Of a stretch of DNA of 10,387 nucleotides, positions 1 through 6,658 are shown piece after piece (positions within the stretch are counted from its first letter, which is position 1; every line of letters starts with the position of its first letter). The notes under the pieces are model-generated. The model made no database searches. It was not told the origin of the DNA and was given only the letters and a program-made list of their open reading frames with translations. This stretch comes from Tannerella sp. GTDB taxonomy: Bacteria > Bacteroidota > Bacteroidia > Bacteroidales > Tannerellaceae. Position numbers and translations under genes: made by a program. Location of the stretch: assembly GCA_031282485.1 (NCBI GenBank), contig JAITDQ010000336.1:1-10387 (forward strand), given 5' to 3'.

Positions 1-225
1 CAGGAAAATGCGGACATGATGTTCAACAGCGCCATGATCTACGAATTTGCCGCCCTCCGCCGCTATGCCGAACCGATCCTGAACGAAGTCTCGGAATCGG
101 ACGAAGAATATGCGGAAGCCTGGCGCCTGCTCCGTTTCCTCAAATATTTCAACCACATCCCCGAAGACGACCTCCCGGGAACATCGCTGCTCAGAGAATT
201 TCTGGGAGGCGGAAAGTTTAAATAA
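1..225 (+). CDS. Nucleoside (uridine) kinase family protein, C-terminal end (partial)
   Basis: The reading frame is open from base 1 and ends at TAA 223-225, giving the last 74 residues of a protein that starts outside the window. The tail has the features I recall from long Bacteroidetes nucleoside kinases, in which a TGS/threonyl-tRNA-synthetase-like N-terminus is joined to a uridine kinase/phosphoribulokinase-type P-loop domain: MFNSAMIYEFAALRRYAEP, a 'RLLRFLKYF' helix, and the closing motif 'SLLREFLGGG'. Such enzymes phosphorylate nucleosides with ATP or GTP in the cytoplasm (pyrimidine salvage). The catalytic P-loop is upstream and cannot be checked, so the call rests on this tail alone. 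The gene is in the same direction as the efflux genes but separated from them by 285 bases containing its own promoter, so a functional link to efflux is unlikely. Confidence 0.8.
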   Translation, partial: QENADMMFNSAMIYEFAALRRYAEPILNEVSESDEEYAEAWRLLRFLKYFNHIPEDDLPGTSLLREFLGGGKFK

Positions 226-243
226 CCGGATCAGTGACCGGTT
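224..243 (+). terminator. Short hairpin at the kinase stop codon, possible weak terminator
   Basis: AACCGG (224-229) and CCGGTT (238-243) can form a six-base-pair stem with an eight-base loop, beginning inside the kinase stop codon. No run of T follows, so this is not a canonical intrinsic terminator. It may only slow polymerase or protect the 3' end, or it may be chance. Confidence 0.25.
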
Positions 244-249
244 GTCAGT

Positions 250-305
250 GGTTAATTATTAATTGTTAATTGTTAATTATTAATTGCCAACCGTTAATTG
301 TCAAT
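250..305. repeat. Heptanucleotide tandem array 1 (NNTTAAT-type, about 8 units)
   Basis: Eight consecutive 7-base units can be read: GGTTAAT, TATTAAT, TGTTAAT, TGTTAAT, TATTAAT, TGCCAAC, CGTTAAT, TGTCAAT. The core TTAAT is kept while the first two bases vary, so this is a degenerate relative of the GGTTAAT arrays at 4703-4753 and 9888-9922. The part from 251 to 284 also reads the same backwards (a mirror repeat). It starts 25 bases after the kinase stop codon and ends about 27 bases before the -33 box of the efflux promoter. It has no start codon or coding potential. Confidence 0.85.
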
Positions 306-332
306 TAAAACAGAATTGAAACAGAATCTATT

Positions 333-363
333 TTTGCGGAAAAAATATTAAATTCTATCTTTG
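333..363 (+). promoter_or_regulatory. Bacteroides-type promoter of the efflux operon
   Basis: TTTG at 333-336 and TATCTTTG at 356-363 are separated by 19 bases. This matches the established Bacteroides primary sigma-factor consensus (-33 TTTG, 19-21 bases, -7 TAnnTTTG). Transcription would begin near 370, leaving a leader of about 140 nucleotides before the adaptor start at 511. A second TAnnTTTG match, TATATTTG at 379-386, has no TTTG at the right distance (the nearest is 15 bases away) and is a poorer candidate. Confidence 0.7.
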
Positions 364-390
364 TTCGATTATTTGCTATATATTTGGAGG

Positions 391-429
391 CCGTTTTTCA
401 TTTGAACAAATTGAATATCATGAAAACGG
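391..429 (+). promoter_or_regulatory. Imperfect inverted repeat in the efflux operon leader
   Basis: CCGTTTTTCAT (391-401) and ATGAAAACGG (420-429) are complementary over ten pairs with one bulged T, enclosing an 18-base loop. It lies about 20 bases downstream of the predicted transcription start, so it could fold in the mRNA leader or act as a DNA operator. The loop carries ATTTG-AA-CAAAT (400-411), itself a small dyad. A 9-base direct repeat, TTGAATATC, occurs at 411-419 and again at 433-441, 22 bases (about two helical turns) apart. No regulator gene is in the window to bind these sites. Confidence 0.4.
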
Positions 430-510
430 GATTTGAATATCTATGCCGACGGAAAATTGATTTGCGGAGTTCTATATTACGATAGTATTAAAATTAATAT
501 ATATGTGGAC

Positions 511-1596
511 ATGAAATGGAAATATTTTGCAGGATTATTTATTATTGCGGGATTGACCGGCTGCGGACAAAGTGACGGCAAAAACAAAGAAGAAAAGGAA
601 GAATCCGTCGAAACGGTTCTCCCGACCGAGGAAACGGTGGTGTATACAGAAACGCTGCGCACCGTCGATTTCGAGCACGAACTCGTCAGCAACGGGCGGA
701 TAAGTGCGCAGCAGGTTGCGGAGTTGCAGTTCGCATCCGCGTCGTCGGCGGGGAATGTGCCGGTACGCATTTTTGTAAAGAACGGCGACCATGTCGTGGA
801 AGGCGATGCAATAGCCATGCTCGACACGTTTCAGATTTCAAACAGTTACAGGCAGGCCGAAGATAACCTGCAAAAGGCGTACCTCGAATTGCAGGACGTG
901 CTCATCGGACAGGGATATGCTATCGGCGATTCGGCGGCCATACCGCCCGAAATGCTCCGCCTGGCTTGTATCCGGAGCGGATACAACAGCTCGAAAATAC
1001 AGTATGACCTCGCGAAATACAATCTTGATAACGCCGTCCTCCGCACACCCATTGCAGGCACCGTCACCAACCTTTTCTCAAAACCGTACTGTGCAGTCAA
1101 TACCGCCGAACCGTTCTGCACGGTCATCAACGAAGGAAAGCCGGAAGTCGACTTCAATATCCTCGAAAACGAACTGCCGCTGATTCAAACGGGCGACCGG
1201 GTCATGATTCAGTCCTATGCCTCGCCCGACATCGAATCCACAGGGAATATCGCAAACATAAACCCGAGCGTCGACAAGGAAGGAACGGTAAGGGTAAAAG
1301 CTTACGTCCGGCCTCATCCGAAAATATTCAACGGGATGAACGTCCGCATCAGCGTCTTCCGCTCTTTAGGCCAACAGTGGGTGATACCGAAATCGGCGGT
1401 GGTGCTGCGCACCGGCAAACAGGTCGTTTTCGTCTATAAAGACGGCCAGGCGGCGTGGAACTATGTCACAACCGGTCTGGAAAACGCTACACACTACACC
1501 GTGACAAGCAAAACGCTCCAGGAAGGCGACGAAATCATAATTAACGGAAACGAACATCTGGCAGACGGGACAAACGTTAAAAAAGCTGACGACTGA
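511..1596 (+). CDS. RND efflux periplasmic adaptor subunit (HlyD/AcrA-type lipoprotein)
   Basis: This is a membrane-fusion protein that would link an inner-membrane RND permease to the outer-membrane channel. From ATG 511 it has 361 residues and opens with a lipoprotein signal, MKWKYFAGLFIIAGLTGC (lipobox LTGC, Cys18), followed by a charged linker. Domains in order: first half of the lipoyl/barrel-sandwich domain about 81-105 (NVPVRIFVKNGDHVVEGDAI), a short alpha-helical hairpin about 108-174, second lipoyl half about 175-207 (LRTPIAGTVTNLFSKPY), a beta-barrel about 212-286, and a membrane-proximal domain about 287-361 starting near WVIPKSAVV. The frame stays open upstream to a TTG at 433, but that would put 26 polar residues before the signal peptide, so 511 is preferred. 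No Shine-Dalgarno is visible. It lies 26 bases ahead of permease 1, surely in the same operon. The substrate is unknown. Confidence 0.92.
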   Translation: MKWKYFAGLFIIAGLTGCGQSDGKNKEEKEESVETVLPTEETVVYTETLRTVDFEHELVSNGRISAQQVAELQFASASSAGNVPVRIFVKNGDHVVEGDAIAMLDTFQISNSYRQAEDNLQKAYLELQDVLIGQGYAIGDSAAIPPEMLRLACIRSGYNSSKIQYDLAKYNLDNAVLRTPIAGTVTNLFSKPYCAVNTAEPFCTVINEGKPEVDFNILENELPLIQTGDRVMIQSYASPDIESTGNIANINPSVDKEGTVRVKAYVRPHPKIFNGMNVRISVFRSLGQQWVIPKSAVVLRTGKQVVFVYKDGQAAWNYVTTGLENATHYTVTSKTLQEGDEIIINGNEHLADGTNVKKADD

Positions 1597-1622
1597 CCGC
1601 GCACTACAAACACGACTGACAC

Positions 1623-4600
1623 ATGGTTAAATTCTTAATACAACGTCCTATCGCCGTGCTCATGGCGTTCCTTGCCTTGGTGATTATCGGGCTTATCACC
1701 TATTTCACGCTTCCCGTCTCGCTGCTCCCCGACATCCCGATCCCGGATATTACCGTGCAGGTGTCGATGCCCAACAGTTCGGCGCGGGAAATGGAAAATA
1801 CCGTGGTCACCTCGCTGCGCCGGCAACTGATGCAGGTCACCCGGCTGCGGGACATACGAAGCGAAACGCGCGACGGCAGCGCCCAAGTGAACCTGCGCTT
1901 CAATTACGGCACAAACATAAACCTCGCCTTCATTGAGGTGAATGAGAAAATCGACGCGGCGATGAATTACATGCCGCGCGACCTCGAACGGCCGCGCGTC
2001 ATCAAGGCCAGCGCAACCGACATCCCTGTCTTTTACCTGAATCTCACCCTGAAGAACGACGAGAAATACGGCAAAACGGACACCGAACGCTTCCTCGCCG
2101 TCAGCGAATTTGCCGAATCGGTGATAAAACGCCGGATAGAACAGCTGCCCGAAGTCACAATGGTCGACGCGACCGGTATCGTGGCAAGCCAAGTGCAGAT
2201 AACGCCCGACATGAACAAGCTGGAGATAGCCGGCATCACCCTCGCGGACATAGAATCGGCTATCGCCAACAATAACATCGAAGCCGGTAGTATGATTATC
2301 CGCGACGGATATTACGAATACAACGTCAAGTTCTCGTCCCTGCTCCACAGCGCCGAAGATATCGGGAACATCTACATCCGCCGCGCCGACCGTATTTATC
2401 AGATGAAAGACCTGTGCGCGGTGCGGGTGACGCCCGAAGAAGAACGCGGGTTCTCAATCGTGAACGGCAAACGGGCGGTGACGCTCGCTATCATCAAGCA
2501 GTCGTCCGAGAATATGGAGAACCTTAAAAAGGCTCTTAATTCCACGATTGCCCATTTCCGTTCGCTCTACCCCGAAATCGAGTTTACCGTGAACCGCAAC
2601 CAGACGGAGCTTCTGGATTATACCATTTCGAACCTCAAGGACAACTTCCTGCAGGGCTTCATCCTCATCTGCCTCGTGGCTTTCCTTTTTATCGGGGATA
2701 TCAAATCGCCTGCCGTTATCGCAGTCAGCATGATTGTATCGCTCATCATGTGTTTCCAGTTTTTTTATTTCTTCGACAAGTCACTCAACATCATATCGCT
2801 GTCGGGACTTATTCTGGCGCTTGGTATGATGATTGACAATTCGATCATCATTACCGAAAACATAAGCCAGTACCGCGAACGGGGGGATTCGCTCGAAGAT
2901 GCCTGCATAAAAGGGACGACGGAGGTCATCACGCCCATGTTAAGTTCGACGCTGACGACGATCGCGGTCTTCCTGCCGCTTATTTTCCTTAGCGGCATCG
3001 CGGGCGCCATTTTCGTTGACGAGGCGTTCTCCGTTTCGGCCGGTCTGCTGGTTTCCTATTTCACGGGAATCATGCTTTTGCCCGTTCTGTACAAGCTTGT
3101 CTATTCGAAAACTTTTATCAAACGGGATTTGGGGAAAAGCATCCGACGGTATCAGGAACGCGGGAATCGGAGTCTTTTCCGGTGGTACGACCGCCTGATT
3201 GAGTTCACGTTCGCACACAAAACGCTTAATGTGATTATCATCATCATCGTATTCCCTGTCTGTGCGTTAATGTTTAAGGTCATCCCCAAGACGGGTATGC
3301 CGCTGGTAGACCAAGTGGAACTGCTGACGCATATCGACTGGGGCGAGAATATCCATATCGACGAAAACCGGCAGCGCATGAACGACCTGTGCCGCGAGAT
3401 CGATTCGCTGACGCTGGAACACTCCGTCTACGCAGGCCGCCAGCAGTTCATACTGGATAACGAACGGAAGATGTCGCCGTCCGAAAGCGAACTGTACATA
3501 AAAGCGGAAAACGCACGCATGGCTCAGGAGTGCCGGGAAATAATATACAACCGGATACGAAACCGGTACCCGCTGGCGACGACATCGTTCGCACCGCCCG
3601 AAACGGTCTTCGAGAAGATTTTCGTCACGGGCGAATCTACCCTCGTGACGGAACTCTATCCGCGGAACAGGAACAGTACGCCCGAACCCGAAGAAATACG
3701 CAGTATGGAAAAACGGCTGGAAGAACTGTCGGGGGAACGTTCCGAAGGCGTCACGTTCGACAGGGAAATAAATATCCATATCGACCGCGAAAAACTGCTC
3801 CTTTACAACGTTCATTACAACGAGATATACCGCCTGCTCCGGACGGCGTTCCGCGACAACGAAGTCGCCACGCTGCGCTCCTTCCAGCAATACCTCCCGA
3901 TAACGATTGCCGGCGAAGAACAGACGATAACCGATGTGATTAACAAAACGCTTGTGCGTACGAACGCTTCGGCATCGGCATCGGCGTCGACGGAACAGCG
4001 ACGGCTGCCTTTAAGTTCGTTCGTCACCGTCGTTTCGACGGAGGGTTTGAAAACCATTGTGGCGGGCAAGAACGGGGAATACATTCCCGTTTCATACCGG
4101 AGCGTCAGGGATGTCGAAACGCTGATGAAAAAGACAAAAGAGGAAGTGACTGCCACGAAATCGTGGGATGTGAACTTTTCCGGCGCTCATTTCTCGAATA
4201 AGAAGATGATTAACGAGCTTGCCGTCGTACTGATTATTTCCATTTTGCTGATGTATTTCATCCTTGCCGCGCAGTTTGAGAGTTTCCTGCAACCGCTTAT
4301 CGTATTGATTGAGATTCCGGTAGACGTGGCGGTCGCGCTCGTCTGCCTCTGGCTGTTCGGGCACACACTCAACCTGATGAGCGCTATCGGTATTGTCGTG
4401 ACCTGCGGTATCATTATAAACGATTCCATCCTGAAGATTGACATGATAAACGACCTGCGCAAGGAGGGCGTCCCGCTTATGGAGGCTATCCATACGGCCG
4501 GGCACCGCCGTCTCAGGGCGATTATCATGACGTCGTTGACTACCGTCATCGCCATGGTGCCGATGATGTTTGCCGGCGACCTCGGGTCGGAGATTCAGAA

Positions 4601-4700
4601 ACCGCTCGCCCTGGCGATGATTTCGTCAATGCTTGTGGGTACGATTGTAAGTCTTTACATCATACCGCTTGTGTATTGGAGAATATACAAAAATAAATAA
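1623..4700 (+). CDS. RND efflux permease 1 (AcrB/HAE-type, 1025 aa)
   Basis: This is an inner-membrane proton/substrate antiporter of the AcrB superfamily and forms the pump with the adjacent adaptor and TolC-like channel. Its 1025 residues show the usual duplicated layout: TM1 about 9-29, periplasmic loop about 30-340, TM2-TM6 about 342-490, an amphipathic linker, TM7 about 534-552, second loop about 553-862, and TM8-TM12 about 865-1018. The TM4 motif LALGMMIDNSIIITEN carries Asp405 (AcrB Asp407), with Asn406 where AcrB has its second Asp. In TM10, Asn933 stands where AcrB has Lys940, as in many non-AcrB members. In TM11, RRLRAIIMTS keeps Arg965 (AcrB Arg971). The aspartate and arginine suggest an active, proton-driven transporter. 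The start ATG follows the adaptor stop by 26 bases with no Shine-Dalgarno. An Ala-Ser repeat at residues 782-789 is unusual. Drug, metal or lipid specificity cannot be decided. Confidence 0.95.
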   Translation: MVKFLIQRPIAVLMAFLALVIIGLITYFTLPVSLLPDIPIPDITVQVSMPNSSAREMENTVVTSLRRQLMQVTRLRDIRSETRDGSAQVNLRFNYGTNINLAFIEVNEKIDAAMNYMPRDLERPRVIKASATDIPVFYLNLTLKNDEKYGKTDTERFLAVSEFAESVIKRRIEQLPEVTMVDATGIVASQVQITPDMNKLEIAGITLADIESAIANNNIEAGSMIIRDGYYEYNVKFSSLLHSAEDIGNIYIRRADRIYQMKDLCAVRVTPEEERGFSIVNGKRAVTLAIIKQSSENMENLKKALNSTIAHFRSLYPEIEFTVNRNQTELLDYTISNLKDNFLQGFILICLVAFLFIGDIKSPAVIAVSMIVSLIMCFQFFYFFDKSLNIISLSGLILALGMMIDNSIIITENISQYRERGDSLEDACIKGTTEVITPMLSSTLTTIAVFLPLIFLSGIAGAIFVDEAFSVSAGLLVSYFTGIMLLPVLYKLVYSKTFIKRDLGKSIRRYQERGNRSLFRWYDRLIEFTFAHKTLNVIIIIIVFPVCALMFKVIPKTGMPLVDQVELLTHIDWGENIHIDENRQRMNDLCREIDSLTLEHSVYAGRQQFILDNERKMSPSESELYIKAENARMAQECREIIYNRIRNRYPLATTSFAPPETVFEKIFVTGESTLVTELYPRNRNSTPEPEEIRSMEKRLEELSGERSEGVTFDREINIHIDREKLLLYNVHYNEIYRLLRTAFRDNEVATLRSFQQYLPITIAGEEQTITDVINKTLVRTNASASASASTEQRRLPLSSFVTVVSTEGLKTIVAGKNGEYIPVSYRSVRDVETLMKKTKEEVTATKSWDVNFSGAHFSNKKMINELAVVLIISILLMYFILAAQFESFLQPLIVLIEIPVDVAVALVCLWLFGHTLNLMSAIGIVVTCGIIINDSILKIDMINDLRKEGVPLMEAIHTAGHRRLRAIIMTSLTTVIAMVPMMFAGDLGSEIQKPLALAMISSMLVGTIVSLYIIPLVYWRIYKNK
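3966..3989 (+). repeat. In-frame Ala-Ser microsatellite inside permease 1
   Basis: Four consecutive Ala-Ser codon pairs (residues 782-789) are written as near-identical six-base units, GCTTCG, GCATCG, GCATCG, GCGTCG. By position the segment falls in the second periplasmic loop, probably in the docking part near the channel/adaptor contact. Gain or loss of one unit would keep the frame and change a flexible linker by two residues. Confidence 0.75.
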
Positions 4701-4702
4701 AT

Positions 4703-4753
4703 GGTTAGTGGTTAGTGGTTAATGATTAATGGTTAATGGTTAATGGTTAATGG
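4703..4753. repeat. Heptanucleotide tandem array 2 (GGTTAAT, about 7 units)
   Basis: Starting two bases after the permease 1 stop codon are seven units: GGTTAGT, GGTTAGT, GGTTAAT, GATTAAT, GGTTAAT, GGTTAAT, GGTTAAT, then GG. Bases 4727-4753 match the reverse complement of 9893-9919 at 26 of 27 positions, so arrays 2 and 3 form a long-range inverted repeat around the channel and permease 2 genes. The array runs directly into the 23-bp minisatellite without a spacer. No coding potential. Confidence 0.9.
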
Positions 4754-4954
4754 GGCAGGGTGTCTTCCTAATGCTTGGCAGGGTGTTTTACTAACGCTTG
4801 GAAAGGGGGCTTCCTAATGCTTGGAAAGGTGCTTTACTAATGCTTGGCAGGGTGCTTTACTAATGCTTGGAAAGGTGTTTTCCTAATGCTTGGAAGAGTG
4901 TCTTCCCAATAAGGGGGCTGCGTAACGTCCGGTTTAGGGGGTTGCCCTGACGCC
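4754..4954. repeat. 23-bp minisatellite, about 7 units plus two decayed copies
   Basis: Six clear 23-base units start at 4754, 4777, 4800, 4823, 4846 and 4869. Each begins GGCAGGG or GGAAAGG, has a variable middle (TGTCTTC, TGTTTTA, GGGCTTC, TGCTTTA and similar) and ends CTAATGCTT (once CTAACGCTT). A seventh from 4892 decays after its first 16 bases. Two more distant copies can be recognised at about 4908-4930 and 4931-4954 by GGGGGCTGCGTAAC and GGGGGTTGCCCTGAC. Two beginnings (GGCAGGG in units 1, 2, 5; GGAAAGG in 3, 4, 6) and two middles (CTTCC and TTTAC) are shuffled among units, as slippage or gene conversion would produce. The period is not a multiple of three, so it is not coding, and the copies abut, so it is not a CRISPR array. 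Confidence 0.9.
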
Positions 4955-5041
4955 GGAAGAATGAAACTTTAAGACGGGGCTTGTTGAATTATACCTGCCC
5001 TGTTCATGCATGATAGAGTCAATATAAATTAAGATAAAGCT
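4955..5041 (+). other. Spacer upstream of the channel gene; no clear promoter
   Basis: After the minisatellite, 87 AT-rich bases lead to the channel start. No TAnnTTTG box is present. The nearest is TATACCTG at 4990-4997 with a poor CTTT at 4967-4970, too weak to call. A perfect 10-base palindrome, TCATGCATGA, lies at 5004-5013, 28 bases before the ATG. CCTGCCC at 4994-5000 is the complement of GGGCAGG at 4753-4759 at the head of the minisatellite, which may be chance. Whether the channel gene has its own promoter or is read through from permease 1 is undecided. Confidence 0.4.
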
Positions 5042-6631
5042 ATGAGAAATTATGTTTTGATATTACTTCTTTTTTTGTTTGCTGTGTCCGTGAGATTCAC
5101 AGTGCAGGCGCAGGAACCGGAAGTCCGCAGGATTGTACCGGTAGCGCCGGCGCAGGGTAACACCCGTACGGAATTTCCGGAAACGAATGTGCGCACGCCG
5201 GGAGGAGCGGCCGTGACGCTCACGCTCGAACAGACCATTGTTCTGGCAGCCGACAGCTCGCTCGAAGCCTTCCGCTCGAAGAACGTCTACATGTCGAGCT
5301 ACTGGGCATACCGCGCTTTCAAGGCAGCCCGCCTGCCCAGCCTGACGCTCAACCTCACGCCGGGACAGTACGACCGCACGATTATCAAACGTTACGATTC
5401 GGATGCAAACATGGATATATACCGCCAGCAACAAGCTTTCGAGGCGTATGGCGGTCTGTCGGTCGTACAAAATTTCGACGCGCTCGGAGGTACGTTTTTC
5501 CTGAACAGCAATATTGATTACCTCCGCAATTTCGGCGACAAAACGGATACGCAGTTTACTTCCATACCCGTTCGCATCGGCTACCAGCAAAACCTTTTAG
5601 GATACAACATCTTCAAATGGGAAAAGAAAATAGAGCCGCTAAAGTACGAAAAGGCAAAAAAACAACTCATACGCGACCTCGAAAACACGGCCTCTCTGGC
5701 GGCGGAATATTTCTTCAACTTAGCCATGGCGCAGGCCGAATACGACCTCGCCGTCGAAAACTTGCGCAACACGGACACGCTCTACCGCATCGGCGAAGAA
5801 CGCAGCCGGATAGCCGCCATAAACCAGTCCGACCTGCTGACGTTGCAGCTCGACCGTATCAACGCCGGAAACACCCTCAAAAGAGCCGATATCGACCTCA
5901 AACGCGCCATGTTTGCACTGACATCGTTTCTGGATATGGATAAAAACACACAGATACGCCTCCGGCTGCCGAGTTATCCGAAATCCATGGACGTATCCGC
6001 CGACAAAGCGCTCGTCGAAGCCCGTAACAATAACCCCGACCTGCTGGGATACAAACAGAATATCATCGAAAGTCAGCAGTTGGTCGACAGGACTAAAAAG
6101 GAATCCATGTTCAACGCCTCCGTATCGGCCAGCATCGGGTACAATCAGGTAGCCACGTCGTTTTCCGACGTTTACCGCGACCCGATACGCCAGGACATCG
6201 TCGCGTTAAGTATTTCCATCCCGCTCATCGACTGGGGCGTACGGCGCGGGAGATACAACATGGCTAAAAACAACCTGAACGTGACGGAAATAGCGGCGCG
6301 CCAAGGTGAAGCAAAAATAGAAGAAGACGTGATTATGACGGTCGGGGATTTCAACATACAGAAAGACCTCATATCATCCGCCGAAGAAGCCCTGGTGATT
6401 GCCGACAAGGCGTATGCCCGGACGCGGCAGCAGTTCATGATCGGCAAAGCGGACATAAGCTCGCTGACGCTTTCGCGCCAGCGCCAGCAGGACGCCATGC
6501 GCAATTATATCTACGCCCTCGAAAACTACTGGATCAGCTATTATAAAATACGAAAACTCACTTTATATGACTTTGAATATGACCTGCCGATTTCGGAAAC
6601 CGTCAACGGCAGGATTTTCGACGGGATGTAA
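5042..6631 (+). CDS. TolC-family outer-membrane efflux channel (529 aa)
   Basis: This is an outer-membrane factor that would form the trimeric exit duct of the RND pump. It has 529 residues, slightly longer than E. coli TolC. The N-terminus has a cleavable signal peptide (VLILLLFLFAVSV, likely cut after VQA near residue 23) and no lipobox cysteine, so unlike OprM or CusC it is not lipidated. A polar stretch (about 25-55) precedes two OEP-type repeats. The first has helix about 60-95, strands about 100-180 (LPSLTLNLTPGQYDR to IPVRIGYQQNLLGY) and a long helix about 195-300. The second has helix about 320-355, strands about 357-400 (ASVSASIGYNQV, SISIPLIDWGVRRGR) and a long helix about 405-505. 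ATG 5042 is the natural start for the signal peptide; no Shine-Dalgarno is visible. It is 341 bases after permease 1 but only 27 before permease 2. Confidence 0.93.
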   Translation: MRNYVLILLLFLFAVSVRFTVQAQEPEVRRIVPVAPAQGNTRTEFPETNVRTPGGAAVTLTLEQTIVLAADSSLEAFRSKNVYMSSYWAYRAFKAARLPSLTLNLTPGQYDRTIIKRYDSDANMDIYRQQQAFEAYGGLSVVQNFDALGGTFFLNSNIDYLRNFGDKTDTQFTSIPVRIGYQQNLLGYNIFKWEKKIEPLKYEKAKKQLIRDLENTASLAAEYFFNLAMAQAEYDLAVENLRNTDTLYRIGEERSRIAAINQSDLLTLQLDRINAGNTLKRADIDLKRAMFALTSFLDMDKNTQIRLRLPSYPKSMDVSADKALVEARNNNPDLLGYKQNIIESQQLVDRTKKESMFNASVSASIGYNQVATSFSDVYRDPIRQDIVALSISIPLIDWGVRRGRYNMAKNNLNVTEIAARQGEAKIEEDVIMTVGDFNIQKDLISSAEEALVIADKAYARTRQQFMIGKADISSLTLSRQRQQDAMRNYIYALENYWISYYKIRKLTLYDFEYDLPISETVNGRIFDGM

Positions 6632-6646
6632 CGCAGTACCGGAGCC

Positions 6647-6651
6647 GGAGG
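6647..6651 (+). promoter_or_regulatory. Strong Shine-Dalgarno of permease 2
   Basis: GGAGG lies seven bases before ATG 6659 (spacer AAAAACA) and fixes the start of permease 2. It is the only textbook ribosome-binding site among the genes here; Bacteroidota genes generally rely on A-rich, unstructured upstream sequence instead. Confidence 0.75.
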
Positions 6652-6658
6652 AAAAACA

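Noticed and set aside
379..386. Second promoter -7 box TATATTTG
   Set aside because: The nearest upstream TTTG is only 15 bases away, shorter than the 19-21 expected, while the box at 356-363 has ideal spacing.
433..510. Adaptor start at the upstream TTG (433)
   Set aside because: It would place 26 polar residues before a textbook lipoprotein signal peptide. ATG 511 gives a normal signal with the lipobox cysteine at residue 18.
1635..2348. Long antisense open frame (237 codons) opposite permease 1, and similar frames opposite permease 2 (8870-9607) and elsewhere
   Set aside because: Composition is rich in Arg, His and Val with no recognisable motif, and the opposite strand carries an unmistakable RND protein. 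These are shadow frames.
3530..3943. Plus-strand frame of 137 codons inside permease 1
   Set aside because: It is an out-of-frame reading of the periplasmic loop, Arg- and Pro-rich, without a domain or ribosome-binding site.
4754..4954. CRISPR array or plasmid iterons
   Set aside because: The 23-base units abut directly without spacers and no cas gene is near, so it is not CRISPR. No replication initiator gene or origin-like context is present, so iterons are unsupported.
4932..4954. Intrinsic terminator between permease 1 and the channel gene
   Set aside because: A weak TTAGGG/CCCTGA stem can be drawn at about 4934-4950, but there is no following T tract and the segment is better explained as a decayed minisatellite unit.
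4753..5000. Seven-base inverted repeat GGGCAGG / CCTGCCC as ends of a MITE-like element around the minisatellite
   Set aside because: Only seven bases match and pairing does not extend on either side; no target-site duplication was seen. Chance is adequate.
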